A DNA stretch of 64,000 nucleotides from contig WVSP01000002.1 of NCBI GenBank assembly GCA_015689735.1, positions 124,001 to 188,000 of the forward strand, given 5' to 3'. Both the position numbers and the translations under genes were made by a program. Under the pieces are notes generated by a model, which worked only from the letters and a program-made list of their open reading frames with translations, was not told the origin of the DNA and did no database searches. Position 1 is the stretch's first letter, and every line of letters starts with the position of its first letter. Of this stretch, positions 1 through 7,169 are shown in pieces. Source of the stretch: Rhodobacterales bacterium LSUCC0031 (lineage in GTDB: Bacteria; Pseudomonadota; Alphaproteobacteria; Rhodobacterales; Rhodobacteraceae).

Positions 1-291
1 GGCCATGATCGGTAATGGCCCCCTGGGGCGTGCGGCGGCAAGGGTGGCCAAGGCGGCATCGCCCCTCGCATCGCCAAAGGCCAAAGTGCCATCCGCCCCG
101 ATATAAAGCGTGTCGGGCTGCGGATCGCTACGCGCAGCGTCAGCCATAGGGGCCTTGATCGCAAGGGGCGGTGCTGGCGTAAGGCTCGCGGTCATCAAGA
201 AGAAAACCAACAGTAGGAACACAACGTTGATCATTGGCACGATGGCGCGGTCTTGGGCCATGCGGGGTTTGCGGGGGGCGGCGAAGTTCAT
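1..291 (-). CDS. ExbD-like biopolymer transporter, second copy, 3' end cut by window edge
   Basis: The reading frame starts with ATG at 291 and is open to base 1 (97 codons). The N-terminus is a short basic segment followed by one membrane helix at about residues 18-36, the ExbD/TolR layout, with the periplasmic domain continuing out of the window. It is the last visible gene of the B12-uptake operon and overlaps the upstream exbD by ATGA. The odd point is residue 22: the helix reads PMINVVFLLL, with Asn where ExbD/TolR proteins carry the proton-pathway Asp seen in the neighbouring copy (PMIDVVFLLL). Family knowledge: ExbD works with ExbB to energise TonB-dependent receptors. I infer a specialised or structural partner for the first ExbD. 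Confidence 0.88.
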   Translation of the reverse strand, partial: MNFAAPRKPRMAQDRAIVPMINVVFLLLVFFLMTASLTPAPPLAIKAPMADAARSDPQPDTLYIGADGTLAFGDARGDAALATLAAARPRGPLPIMA

Positions 292-674
292 GGCGCCACC
301 AAGACGAGATGAGTGAACCCCGCCCCCTCCAAGATCGCCATGACATCGAGCAGGCGTTGCATGGCGACACCCTCGTCGCTGCGGATCATGACCGGGTCTG
401 ACATCGTCTCTGTCAGGCGGGATAGCGCCAGTTCCAGCGCCGCGGGTGCGATGGGCTGACCGTTCAGCTGTAGCTCCGTTTCTCCGATCTGCACCACCCG
501 TGGTGGCCCTTGCCATGCGGTGGTGGTGCCACCCGCGATCCGCAGGTCAAGCGCGCCCTCCTGCCCGAAGCGCGCGGCCAGCATGAAGAACACCAACAGC
601 AAGAACACCACATCGATCATCGGCGTGAGGCTGGGCCTGCGGCGCGGCCGGGGTGGGGCGAAGCGGAAACTCAT
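288..674 (-). CDS. exbD: ExbD/TolR-family biopolymer transporter
   Basis: A 128-aa protein with a basic cytoplasmic N-terminus (PRPRRRP), a single membrane helix at about residues 18-35 containing the conserved proton-pathway Asp (D21, in TPMIDVVF), and a small periplasmic domain. This is the usual ExbD length and layout. It works with ExbB in the inner membrane to convert proton motive force into energy for TonB-dependent outer-membrane transport. It overlaps exbB by 4 bp at 671-674 and the second exbD by 4 bp at 288-291, so the three are probably translationally coupled. Its place behind btuBFCD suggests it powers B12 uptake. No tonB gene is visible; it may lie beyond base 1. Confidence 0.93.
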   Translation of the reverse strand: MSFRFAPPRPRRRPSLTPMIDVVFLLLVFFMLAARFGQEGALDLRIAGGTTTAWQGPPRVVQIGETELQLNGQPIAPAALELALSRLTETMSDPVMIRSDEGVAMQRLLDVMAILEGAGFTHLVLVAP

Positions 675-1303
675 CGCGCGCGCGCGCCCCCACGGGCAAA
701 GATGCGGGTCGCGTCATCCTCCATCTCGGCCTGCAACCTGTCGGCAATGCTGTCGAACCATGTGAGCGCGGCGGCGGCGGGGATTGCTACCGCCATGCCT
801 GCCGCGGTGGTCAAGAGCGCCTCCCAGATGCCACCGGCCAGCGTGGCGGGGTCGGTTTGTCCGCCGGCCTCCTGTAGGGCCTGAAAGGCCGCGATCATCC
901 CCAGAACCGTGCCAAGCAACCCCAGAAGCGGCGCGATCGTCACGATGAGGTCAAGTGGCCGCAGCCCACCGCGCAGCTCGGCCAATAGCGCGCGGGCGAT
1001 GCGCGTGGTTTCCTCGCGCGCGGCCTCTGGTGTCAGGCGCGTGTCGCCATGCGCGCTCATCGCCGCATGGGCAAGGCGCGCGCGCACCGAAGCGCGGGGG
1101 GCAAGCTGGGCAATGGCCGCATCCGCCGCGCCATCCTGCCAGAGCGCAATGGCCGATGCGGTGACACGCCCGCCCGCCCAAGCGCCCATCGCCGACAGGC
1201 GGTAAAGCTTCCACAAGATCAGCGCGAGGGTCAGCACCGACAGGGCCGAAATGGCCCAGATCACCGGGCCGCCTCGCGTCATAAGATCGGGGAGTTCGGT
1301 CAT
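671..1303 (-). CDS. exbB: ExbB/TolQ/MotA-family proton channel protein
   Basis: A 210-aa inner-membrane protein with three predicted helices: about residues 12-33, 118-140 (APLLGLLGTVLGMIAAF) and 158-180. The two C-terminal helices carry the MotA/TolQ/ExbB signature. ExbB forms the oligomeric channel around ExbD that drives TonB. It overlaps the ABC ATPase gene by 4 bp (1300-1303) and exbD by 4 bp, placing it inside the B12-uptake operon. ExbB and TolQ are hard to separate by sequence; the neighbouring btu genes and the absence of tolA/tolB favour ExbB. Confidence 0.92.
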   Translation of the reverse strand: MTELPDLMTRGGPVIWAISALSVLTLALILWKLYRLSAMGAWAGGRVTASAIALWQDGAADAAIAQLAPRASVRARLAHAAMSAHGDTRLTPEAAREETTRIARALLAELRGGLRPLDLIVTIAPLLGLLGTVLGMIAAFQALQEAGGQTDPATLAGGIWEALLTTAAGMAVAIPAAAALTWFDSIADRLQAEMEDDATRIFARGGARAR

Positions 1304-2058
1304 CGCAGCACCTCGAGCGGTTGGAAGACAAGCCCGTCGGGGCCATCGGTCATATACGCGGTAATGCCAAAGACCTGTGCAAGGTTCTCGCGCGTTAGCA
1401 CGCTATCGGGCGGCCCATCGGCATGGATGCGGCCCCGGTGCATCAAGATCAGCCGTGTGCAATGGCGTGCAGCGAGCCCCAGATCATGCAGCGAAACCAT
1501 CACCGCCTTGCCCCCCGCCGCCAAGCGGCCAAAGGCCGACATGGTGGCGATCTGGTGGCCGGGATCGAGGCCCGCGATGGGTTCGTCCGCCATGATCAGG
1601 GGCGTGTCTTGGGCAAGCGCGCGCGCGATCAGCACGCGCGCCTGTTCACCGCCCGACAGCGCGGTAGCGGCCCGCTTTGCGAAGCCGGAAAGATCCATCG
1701 TCGCCAAGGCATCCGCCACGGCGGCATGGTCGGCGGCACTTGGGCGCTGGCCGCTTGCCAGATGCGGGATGCGGCCCAGCATCACCAGCGTCTCGACGGC
1801 GATGGGCCAGGCGATCTCGCGCGATTGGGGCAGCCACGCGGCATGGCGCGCGCGCGCCGCAGGGGTCATCGCGGTGAGCGAGGATTGGCCGCGATGCGGC
1901 AAAAGCCCCAGCGCGCCGCGCATCAAGGTGGTCTTGCCTGCACCATTGGGGCCGATCAGCCCGACCAATTCACCCGCGCCGATCGCAAGCGTGGCGGCAT
2001 CGACCACCGGGCAATCGCCCCGCATCACGGTCAGATTGTCGAGGGAAAGCAAGGTCAT
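1300..2058 (-). CDS. btuD: ABC transporter ATPase, vitamin B12 import (BtuD/FecE type)
   Basis: A 252-aa ATP-binding subunit with Walker A at residues 36-44 (GPNGAGKTT), the ABC signature LSGGEQARV, Walker B LIMADEP, and the switch His region (VSLHDLGLA). This subfamily serves siderophore, haem and B12 importers. It overlaps the permease gene by 4 bp and exbB by 4 bp. The cobalamin riboswitch and BtuB-like receptor at the head of the operon point to B12 or another corrinoid as substrate. The ATPase alone would not distinguish B12 from iron chelates, so the assignment rests on the riboswitch. Confidence 0.9.
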   Translation of the reverse strand: MTLLSLDNLTVMRGDCPVVDAATLAIGAGELVGLIGPNGAGKTTLMRGALGLLPHRGQSSLTAMTPAARARHAAWLPQSREIAWPIAVETLVMLGRIPHLASGQRPSAADHAAVADALATMDLSGFAKRAATALSGGEQARVLIARALAQDTPLIMADEPIAGLDPGHQIATMSAFGRLAAGGKAVMVSLHDLGLAARHCTRLILMHRGRIHADGPPDSVLTRENLAQVFGITAYMTDGPDGLVFQPLEVLR

Positions 2059-3041
2059 GCCCGCCCCTCGCGCGTTTTGTAGATCAGGTGCAGGAAGAGC
2101 GGCGCGCCGATGATCGCCATGACCACCCCCAGTTTCAGGTCACGCTCGGGCAGCACAAGCCGCACCGCGATATCCGCTAATAGCACCATCGCCGCCCCGC
2201 CAAGGGCCGAGGCCGGCAGTAGGACCGAGGGCCGCGCCCCCACGATGGGGCGCAGCAAATGCGGCACGACCAGCCCGACAAAGCCGATGGCCCCGGCGAC
2301 CGCCGTGGCCGCCCCCACGCATGCCGCGACACCCAAGACCAGTTGCAGCCGCAGCCGAGCAAGATGGATGCCCATCGCCGCCGCCGCATCCTCGCCCAAG
2401 CTCAGCGCGTCAAGGCCCCGGCCCAAGCGGATGAGCATGAGCCAGCCAAGCGCCATGAAAGGTGCCGCCAGCCACAGATGCGAAAAGCTGCGATCGGCGA
2501 GCGAACCCATCATCCAGAACACGGTTTCCGCCGTGGCGAAGGGGTTGGGCGACAGGTTCAGCGCCAGCGACATCAGCGCGCCCGCCAAGGCCGAGATGGC
2601 GATGCCCGCAAGGATCAGTGTCAGCGACCCGCCGCGCGGACCGGCGAGCAGCAAGATCAGCAGCACCGCGATGATCGCCCCCGTCAGCGCCGCAACAGGC
2701 AAGGCCAGCGCGAAGGCGGCGGCAAAGCCTGTCTGCATGGCGATCACCGCACCAAGTGCTGCCGAGCCTGAAACCCCGATCAGGCCCGGTTCGGCGAGGG
2801 GGTTGCGCAGATATCCCTGCAATGCCGCACCCGACAGGCCAAGGCTTGCGCCGACCATCACGGCGAGCATCGCGCGCGGCAGGCGGATCTCGCGCATCAC
2901 CAGCGTCACCGCCTCGCCTTGGCCAGTGAGCAAGGCCCGCAGGCTTTCGCCAAGGCCAAAGCCCGCAGGCCCGGTCAAGAGCGATATCATGAACAGTGCG
3001 GCACAAAGGAGCGCCAGCAAGGGAAACAAAGCGCGGTTCAT
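2055..3041 (-). CDS. btuC: ABC transporter permease, FecCD/BtuC family
   Basis: A 328-aa, strongly hydrophobic protein with about ten helices, typical of the FecCD permeases. Recognisable family segments include LPRAMLAVMVGASLGLSGA, PGLIGVSGSAALGA and FVGLVVPHLLRP. The ATG at 3041 was chosen because it gives the normal family N-terminus and overlaps the btuF stop by 4 bp (ATGA); an in-frame upstream extension to 3119 would run deep into btuF and has no family character. It forms the transmembrane channel with BtuD and receives corrinoid from BtuF. Confidence 0.92.
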   Translation of the reverse strand: MNRALFPLLALLCAALFMISLLTGPAGFGLGESLRALLTGQGEAVTLVMREIRLPRAMLAVMVGASLGLSGAALQGYLRNPLAEPGLIGVSGSAALGAVIAMQTGFAAAFALALPVAALTGAIIAVLLILLLAGPRGGSLTLILAGIAISALAGALMSLALNLSPNPFATAETVFWMMGSLADRSFSHLWLAAPFMALGWLMLIRLGRGLDALSLGEDAAAAMGIHLARLRLQLVLGVAACVGAATAVAGAIGFVGLVVPHLLRPIVGARPSVLLPASALGGAAMVLLADIAVRLVLPERDLKLGVVMAIIGAPLFLHLIYKTREGRA

Positions 3042-3865
3042 GGCGTGGCCTCGATCCGTTCGCGCATCTCGACCAAGGCGCGCAGTGCCGCAATCACGCG
3101 TGGCGTGCCGCAGGCCCAATCCGGCCCGCTTTCATGACCCGCACCCGCCGCGATCAACGCGGTCAAAGCGGGGTGGTTCATCAATTCTTCGGCGCGCGAG
3201 GCACCGGGATAGGGGCGGTCGCGGATGATCAGATCGGGCGCGGCCAATACCAGAAGCTCGAGCGCGATCTGCCCGGTGGCGCTGGGCGTGATCTCGGTCG
3301 CGATGTTGCGAAACCCCGCCCGCGTCAGGATTTCATGCGACAGAGACCCTTCGCCAAGGCTATAGCCATTTGGGAAATAGATCACCGCGCGCGGCCCATC
3401 TTGGGGTGCGGAAAGGGCGGCAAGATCAGTCTCGAATTGGCGGATCAGAGCCTCAGCCGCGGCTTGGCGGCCGAGCAGCTCGCCAAAGCGGCGCAAGCGC
3501 GCTGGGATGTCCGAGAGTTGCCGCACCCCTTCGACCTGCACCACCGCGATGCCGAGCCGCCGCAGCATCGCAAGCGCGGCGGGGTCGGTCCAAGGGTCGG
3601 CCAGCACCAGATCGGGGGCGAGCAGGTAGATTTCTTCGGCGCTGCCATGGTTGAGCGGGTAGCGCGCCGCGAGATCGGCCAAGGGCGAGGTGACAGGATC
3701 GGCCGAGATATAGCTGACCGACACAAGCTGGTCAGGTGCGGCCAGCATGAGGGCGAATTGATCGGTGCAAAGGTTCATCGAAACCACCCTTTGCGGTGGT
3801 TCCTGCGCGCCCAAAGGCCCCGCCACAAGGGCAAGGCCAAAGGCAAGGGCGCGCAGGGGACGCAT
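3038..3865 (-). CDS. btuF: Periplasmic corrinoid-binding protein (BtuF type)
   Basis: A 275-aa protein with a signal peptide ending near residue 20 (ALVAGPLGAQ) and a two-lobed helical-backbone binding-protein fold: RVVSMNLCTDQFAL near the N-terminus and APDLVLAD further in. No lipobox is visible, so it is probably soluble in the periplasm. It captures corrinoid released by BtuB and delivers it to BtuCD. Its start overlaps the btuB stop by one base (TGATG) and its stop overlaps btuC, so order and coupling fit one transport transcript. Related haem or siderophore binding proteins share the fold; substrate is inferred from the riboswitch. Confidence 0.9.
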   Translation of the reverse strand: MRPLRALAFGLALVAGPLGAQEPPQRVVSMNLCTDQFALMLAAPDQLVSVSYISADPVTSPLADLAARYPLNHGSAEEIYLLAPDLVLADPWTDPAALAMLRRLGIAVVQVEGVRQLSDIPARLRRFGELLGRQAAAEALIRQFETDLAALSAPQDGPRAVIYFPNGYSLGEGSLSHEILTRAGFRNIATEITPSATGQIALELLVLAAPDLIIRDRPYPGASRAEELMNHPALTALIAAGAGHESGPDWACGTPRVIAALRALVEMRERIEATP

Positions 3866-5709
3866 CAGAAGCGGCTCCGCAAACCGAGGTAGAACGCCCG
3901 GTCGGATGTGCCGTAGTTTTGTCTTAGCTGATACTCGTTGTCTTGCAGGTTCTCGATCCTGAGATAGGCATCGAGGCCCTCGGCGACGGCAAAAGTAAAG
4001 CTGGCATGGGCCACGGTGTAATCCGCCAGGGTGGGGCGGTTGCTGACCGATTGCATCGAGAGCGTCGTTGAAAAGCGCTCGGTGATCTTGCCGCTGAGCG
4101 TAAGGGAAAGGTCATTGCCGGGAAATTCAAGGTTCCAAGCATTGCCCGAAGTTAGTGTCGGATTCTTACCTGTCGTGACGGTATAGTTGCCATCAATTCG
4201 CCAGTGTTCGGTGATCGCTGTGCCGAACTCCACCTCAAACCCACGGCGGCTGACGGTACCAGGAACTTGGAAGTATCGTGCCCATGGCGCAGCGTTCAAA
4301 GAAAGGTTGTCGATGATCTCAGTGGTTTCGTTGTAAAAACCCGTGAAGCGCAGGAAGGTATCTGCGCCAAAGCGGCGTTCGATCCCCAGATCGAGCGAGC
4401 GGCTTTCTTCTGGCTGCAAGGCGGTATTGCCATATGGCCCATATAGCTCATAGAGCGAGGGTGCGCGGAAGCTTTGCGCTGCCGAACTCCGGATGATCCA
4501 CGTTTCATTTGGCCGCCACGATGCTGCAATGCGCCCAGAGGTCAGCCCGTCGAATTGGGAGTGATCATCATGGCGAAGCGTAGCGGCGATATCGACGTCA
4601 TCGTTCGGCGACCACGCGATTTCGGCAAAAACTCCGCGCGTGTCACTATCGCCCGAACCCGGACCGTAGTCGCCTGATTGAGCGAAATCTTCGCGTTCGG
4701 CGTCGAAACCGAAGCGGAGTTCAGTGCGCGCCGCGATATCGACCCTGCCCACATAGCTAATGCCGACACGTTCGCCTTGGTAGCGATTGTTGGCCCCATA
4801 GCCACCCGCAGATCCACGCACATCGCGATCCAGCTCGTAATAAGTTGCAGCGATAGTGCTATCGATCACACCTGTCGGCAACTCCAGAGAAGCGCGTAGA
4901 CCGCGCGAGCCGTTATATGACACTTCGTCTGCTGTCCCATCGCCGACCGGGAACTCTTCATCAAACTCCACCCGCGCATCCTCAACAAAACCGTTCACTC
5001 CCACGCGTCCGCCATTGGCGAGATCATGGCCCACGGAAAAGCTTAAACGGTTGGACTCAAAGCCATCGGCTTCGGTATTGCCGTTATTCTCATCCGCTGC
5101 GGAAAACCCGTCGGTCTGGGTGCGGGTCAGGCTAAAGGCGTAATCCAAAGCCCCGATATCGGCCGCAACACCGTATGAGCCGCGAAAGCTGTTGTAGCTT
5201 CCGGCCTCGATCGTGGCGAATTGCTGCACACCCTCCGCCTCAGCGCGCCGCGTGGTGATGTTGATGACGCCACCAATCGCCTCTGAGCCGTAGACAGCCG
5301 ATTGTCCACCACGCAGCAATTCAATACGCGAGATATCGGCGGTGGTCAGGCTGCCGAAATCAAAGGCATGCTGGGTGCCGGACACATCGGATACGTCGAT
5401 CCCATCGACCAGAACCCGAACATAATTCTGGCCCGCGCCGCGGATCGTGATCGACGTCAATGAACCGATCGGCCCACGCGCGCGCACATCGATCCCGGGA
5501 AGGCGCGCGATGTAGTCGATCACGCGGGTTTCACCGCTGGCGGCAAGCTGCTCGCCGGAAACGACGGAAATGCTGTTGCCGGTTTCTTGCAAGGTCGTGG
5601 CGCCAAACTCGGCCGAAAAAACGATCTCATCGAGATCGAAGACGGATTGCGCCTGTGAAATGGCGGGAAAGAGCAGCGCTGGGATCAGCGCGGCGGAGAG
5701 GTGTTTCAT
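3865..5709 (-). CDS. btuB: TonB-dependent outer-membrane vitamin B12 receptor
   Basis: A 614-aa protein with signal peptide (MKHLSAALIPALLFP..AQS), a TonB-box-like segment right after it (DLDEIVFSA), a plug domain (RLPGIDVRARG, GGQSAVYGSEAIGGVIN) and a 22-strand-type barrel ending in the terminal aromatic residue Phe (GLRSRF). It imports corrinoids across the outer membrane using TonB/ExbBD energy. The ATG at 5709 is preferred over the adjacent ATG at 5712 because a GGGGGA ribosome-binding site lies 6 bases away from it. The preceding leader contains a cobalamin riboswitch, so expression should fall when B12 is plentiful. Confidence 0.94.
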   Translation of the reverse strand: MKHLSAALIPALLFPAISQAQSVFDLDEIVFSAEFGATTLQETGNSISVVSGEQLAASGETRVIDYIARLPGIDVRARGPIGSLTSITIRGAGQNYVRVLVDGIDVSDVSGTQHAFDFGSLTTADISRIELLRGGQSAVYGSEAIGGVINITTRRAEAEGVQQFATIEAGSYNSFRGSYGVAADIGALDYAFSLTRTQTDGFSAADENNGNTEADGFESNRLSFSVGHDLANGGRVGVNGFVEDARVEFDEEFPVGDGTADEVSYNGSRGLRASLELPTGVIDSTIAATYYELDRDVRGSAGGYGANNRYQGERVGISYVGRVDIAARTELRFGFDAEREDFAQSGDYGPGSGDSDTRGVFAEIAWSPNDDVDIAATLRHDDHSQFDGLTSGRIAASWRPNETWIIRSSAAQSFRAPSLYELYGPYGNTALQPEESRSLDLGIERRFGADTFLRFTGFYNETTEIIDNLSLNAAPWARYFQVPGTVSRRGFEVEFGTAITEHWRIDGNYTVTTGKNPTLTSGNAWNLEFPGNDLSLTLSGKITERFSTTLSMQSVSNRPTLADYTVAHASFTFAVAEGLDAYLRIENLQDNEYQLRQNYGTSDRAFYLGLRSRF

Positions 5710-5869
5710 CATCGGTCCCCCGATACGGGCCGGAACTTGGCCCAATTGTGGTCACAGATGTTCTTTGGGGGAGACACGCGGCCGTGACCCTCCCGCGAAC
5801 GGCGAGGCGTCACCACGACGGAAGGGTCCGTTGCCCATAGCGCCCACCGCGCCCGGACAGGGTGATCAC

Positions 5870-6015
5870 TCCGGCAGGTCTCCTGACTCGCGGGTCATCG
5901 CATGGGCCGGGCCTTCCCGGGGCAAGTCTCGCCCCAGTGGCATATGCCGGTCACGCTCGCCGCTTACAGTTGCGGGGGCAGTCACGGAGTTTCACCGCGT
6001 TCCCTTTTCACCGGA
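5870..6015 (-). promoter_or_regulatory. Cobalamin riboswitch (B12 element) controlling btuB operon
   Basis: On the minus strand the leader contains the B12-element blocks in order: GGTGAAACTCC, GACTGCCCCCGCAACTGT, GCCACTG, GGGAAGGC, GATGACCCG, GAGTCAGGAGACCTGCC. The outer stem is visible as TCCGG (6015-6011) pairing with CCGGA (5874-5870). It sits 161 bases before the btuB start in the correct orientation. Established knowledge: adenosylcobalamin binding folds this RNA and represses downstream expression, by translation block or termination. I could not find a clear U-tract terminator between it and btuB, so translational control seems more likely. Confidence 0.95.
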
Positions 6016-6445
6016 TGGTTGTGCCACCCGGACCGAAGCACAACCTTGTTAGCGGGCGATCGCCACCCCTGGCAAGCCCAGAGGCGACCGAATTTGCACG
6101 GATACCGAAATTGCCGCAGGCCGGTTGTGTGCCGCGCTGTGCGCGCCTTGCCCCGACAGGATGGGCGTTTGCGCCATCCGGGTCACCGACCGAGGGATAC
6201 CTATTTTGCCAAAGGATTTCGGTGTTCCAGGCGCTCGTCCTTTGGCGCGCGGGCAAAACATGGCGACGGCGAGCGACAGGCTGGCCCCTGATGCGAGGAC
6301 CCACATCCATATTAGGGGCGGGCATTCATAATCTGCGCATCCTTTTGGGCATACCACGCTGCCGCCCAAGGCTCGCGCACAAAGCATTGCTTAAATCACG
6401 CGAAGGCGGCAAAGTCGCTCTACCCAAGGCAGAGGGAGGACGGCC
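6016..6445. other. Intergenic region between the B12 operon and the response-regulator gene
   Basis: About 430 bases separate the riboswitch outer stem from the divergent response-regulator start. It must hold the btu operon promoter (minus) and the promoter for the signalling genes (plus). Next to the riboswitch, 6020-6050 can form a GTTGTG/CACAAC hairpin in the RNA leader. A minus-strand frame at 6049-6306 could encode an 85-aa protein with one helix, but it has no ribosome-binding site and weak codon bias, so I do not call it. No confident -35/-10 pair was found. Confidence 0.5.
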
Positions 6446-6835
6446 ATGGGCGGACGCATCTTGTTGATCGAGGATGAGGGCAATATCCGCGAAGCGATCG
6501 GGTTCATTCTCAGCCGCGCCGGTTGGGAGGTGCAAGGTCATGGCAATGGCGCAACCGCGATCGATGCCGTTGCCCGTACCAAGCCCGATCTCATTATTCT
6601 CGACATCATGTTGCCGGGGCGATCGGGGTTCGAGATCTTGCGCGCCTTGCGCGACGGGGCGGAGACGGCCACGTTGCCAGTCTTGATGCTGACAGCCAAA
6701 GGCCAAGCCCGCGATCAAGAGGCCGCCTTCGAGATGGGCGCCGATGCCTATTTGACCAAACCCTTTTCCAATGCCGATCTCTTGGCCACGGTCGCGCGCC
6801 TTGCGCAGGCCGATGCGGCCGGTGATCGCGCCTAG
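6446..6835 (+). CDS. Single-domain response regulator (CheY-like receiver)
   Basis: A 129-aa stand-alone receiver domain. The acidic pocket is E9-D10, the phospho-acceptor is D53 (ILDIMLPG), with T83 (MLTAKG) and K105 (YLTKPF) completing the conserved set. There is no output domain, so it must act on a partner protein or as a phospho-relay shuttle. Start ATG at 6446 follows AGAGGGAGG, a strong ribosome-binding site. It is followed 19 bases later by a small membrane protein and then a sensor histidine kinase, so the kinase is the likely phosphodonor. The FliM/FliN-like protein downstream is a possible binding partner, by analogy with CheY, but this is inference. Confidence 0.93.
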   Translation: MGGRILLIEDEGNIREAIGFILSRAGWEVQGHGNGATAIDAVARTKPDLIILDIMLPGRSGFEILRALRDGAETATLPVLMLTAKGQARDQEAAFEMGADAYLTKPFSNADLLATVARLAQADAAGDRA

Positions 6836-6854
6836 GCGCGGCGGGGTACAGATC

Positions 6855-7169
6855 ATGGCGCGGCGGTTGTTCCTAGAGCGGCGGACCTATCGGCAAAACC
6901 GCCTGCAAGATGCGGCGCGGCTTTTGCCTGTGCTGGGCTTGCTCTTGGGTTTTGCGCCGGTTTTCATCCGGGGTGATACGGCCTTGCTGGGCGGCGCAAG
7001 CCTGTCGAATTGGCTCGTCTATTACTTTGTTATCTGGATTGGGTTGATCGTGCTGACTGCCTTCGTGTCGCGCGCGCTCATGCGCACGGACCGCAAGGAT
7101 CAGGCGCCCGATCACGGGCAGATGCCAAGTGGCTCTGCGCCCCCGCAGCCATTGGCGGAGCGGCGATAA
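6855..7169 (+). CDS. Small two-helix membrane protein, partner of symporter-type kinase
   Basis: A 104-aa protein of unrecognised family: a basic N-terminus (ARRLFLERRTYRQNR), two hydrophobic helices at about residues 22-40 and 51-72 (NWLVYYFVIWIGLIVLTAFVSRALM), and a polar C-terminal tail. ATG at 6855 was chosen as the last start before the first helix. Its stop overlaps the kinase start (TAATG). The layout resembles the small subunits (DUF4212/DUF485-like) encoded just before some sodium:solute symporters, and here the next gene starts with a symporter domain. I infer an accessory subunit for that domain. Confidence 0.8.
   Translation: MARRLFLERRTYRQNRLQDAARLLPVLGLLLGFAPVFIRGDTALLGGASLSNWLVYYFVIWIGLIVLTAFVSRALMRTDRKDQAPDHGQMPSGSAPPQPLAERR

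Noticed and set aside
6049-6306. Possible 85-aa protein with one N-terminal helix upstream of the cobalamin riboswitch
   Set aside because: No ribosome-binding site, weak third-position GC bias and no recognisable family. It might be worth a conservation check.
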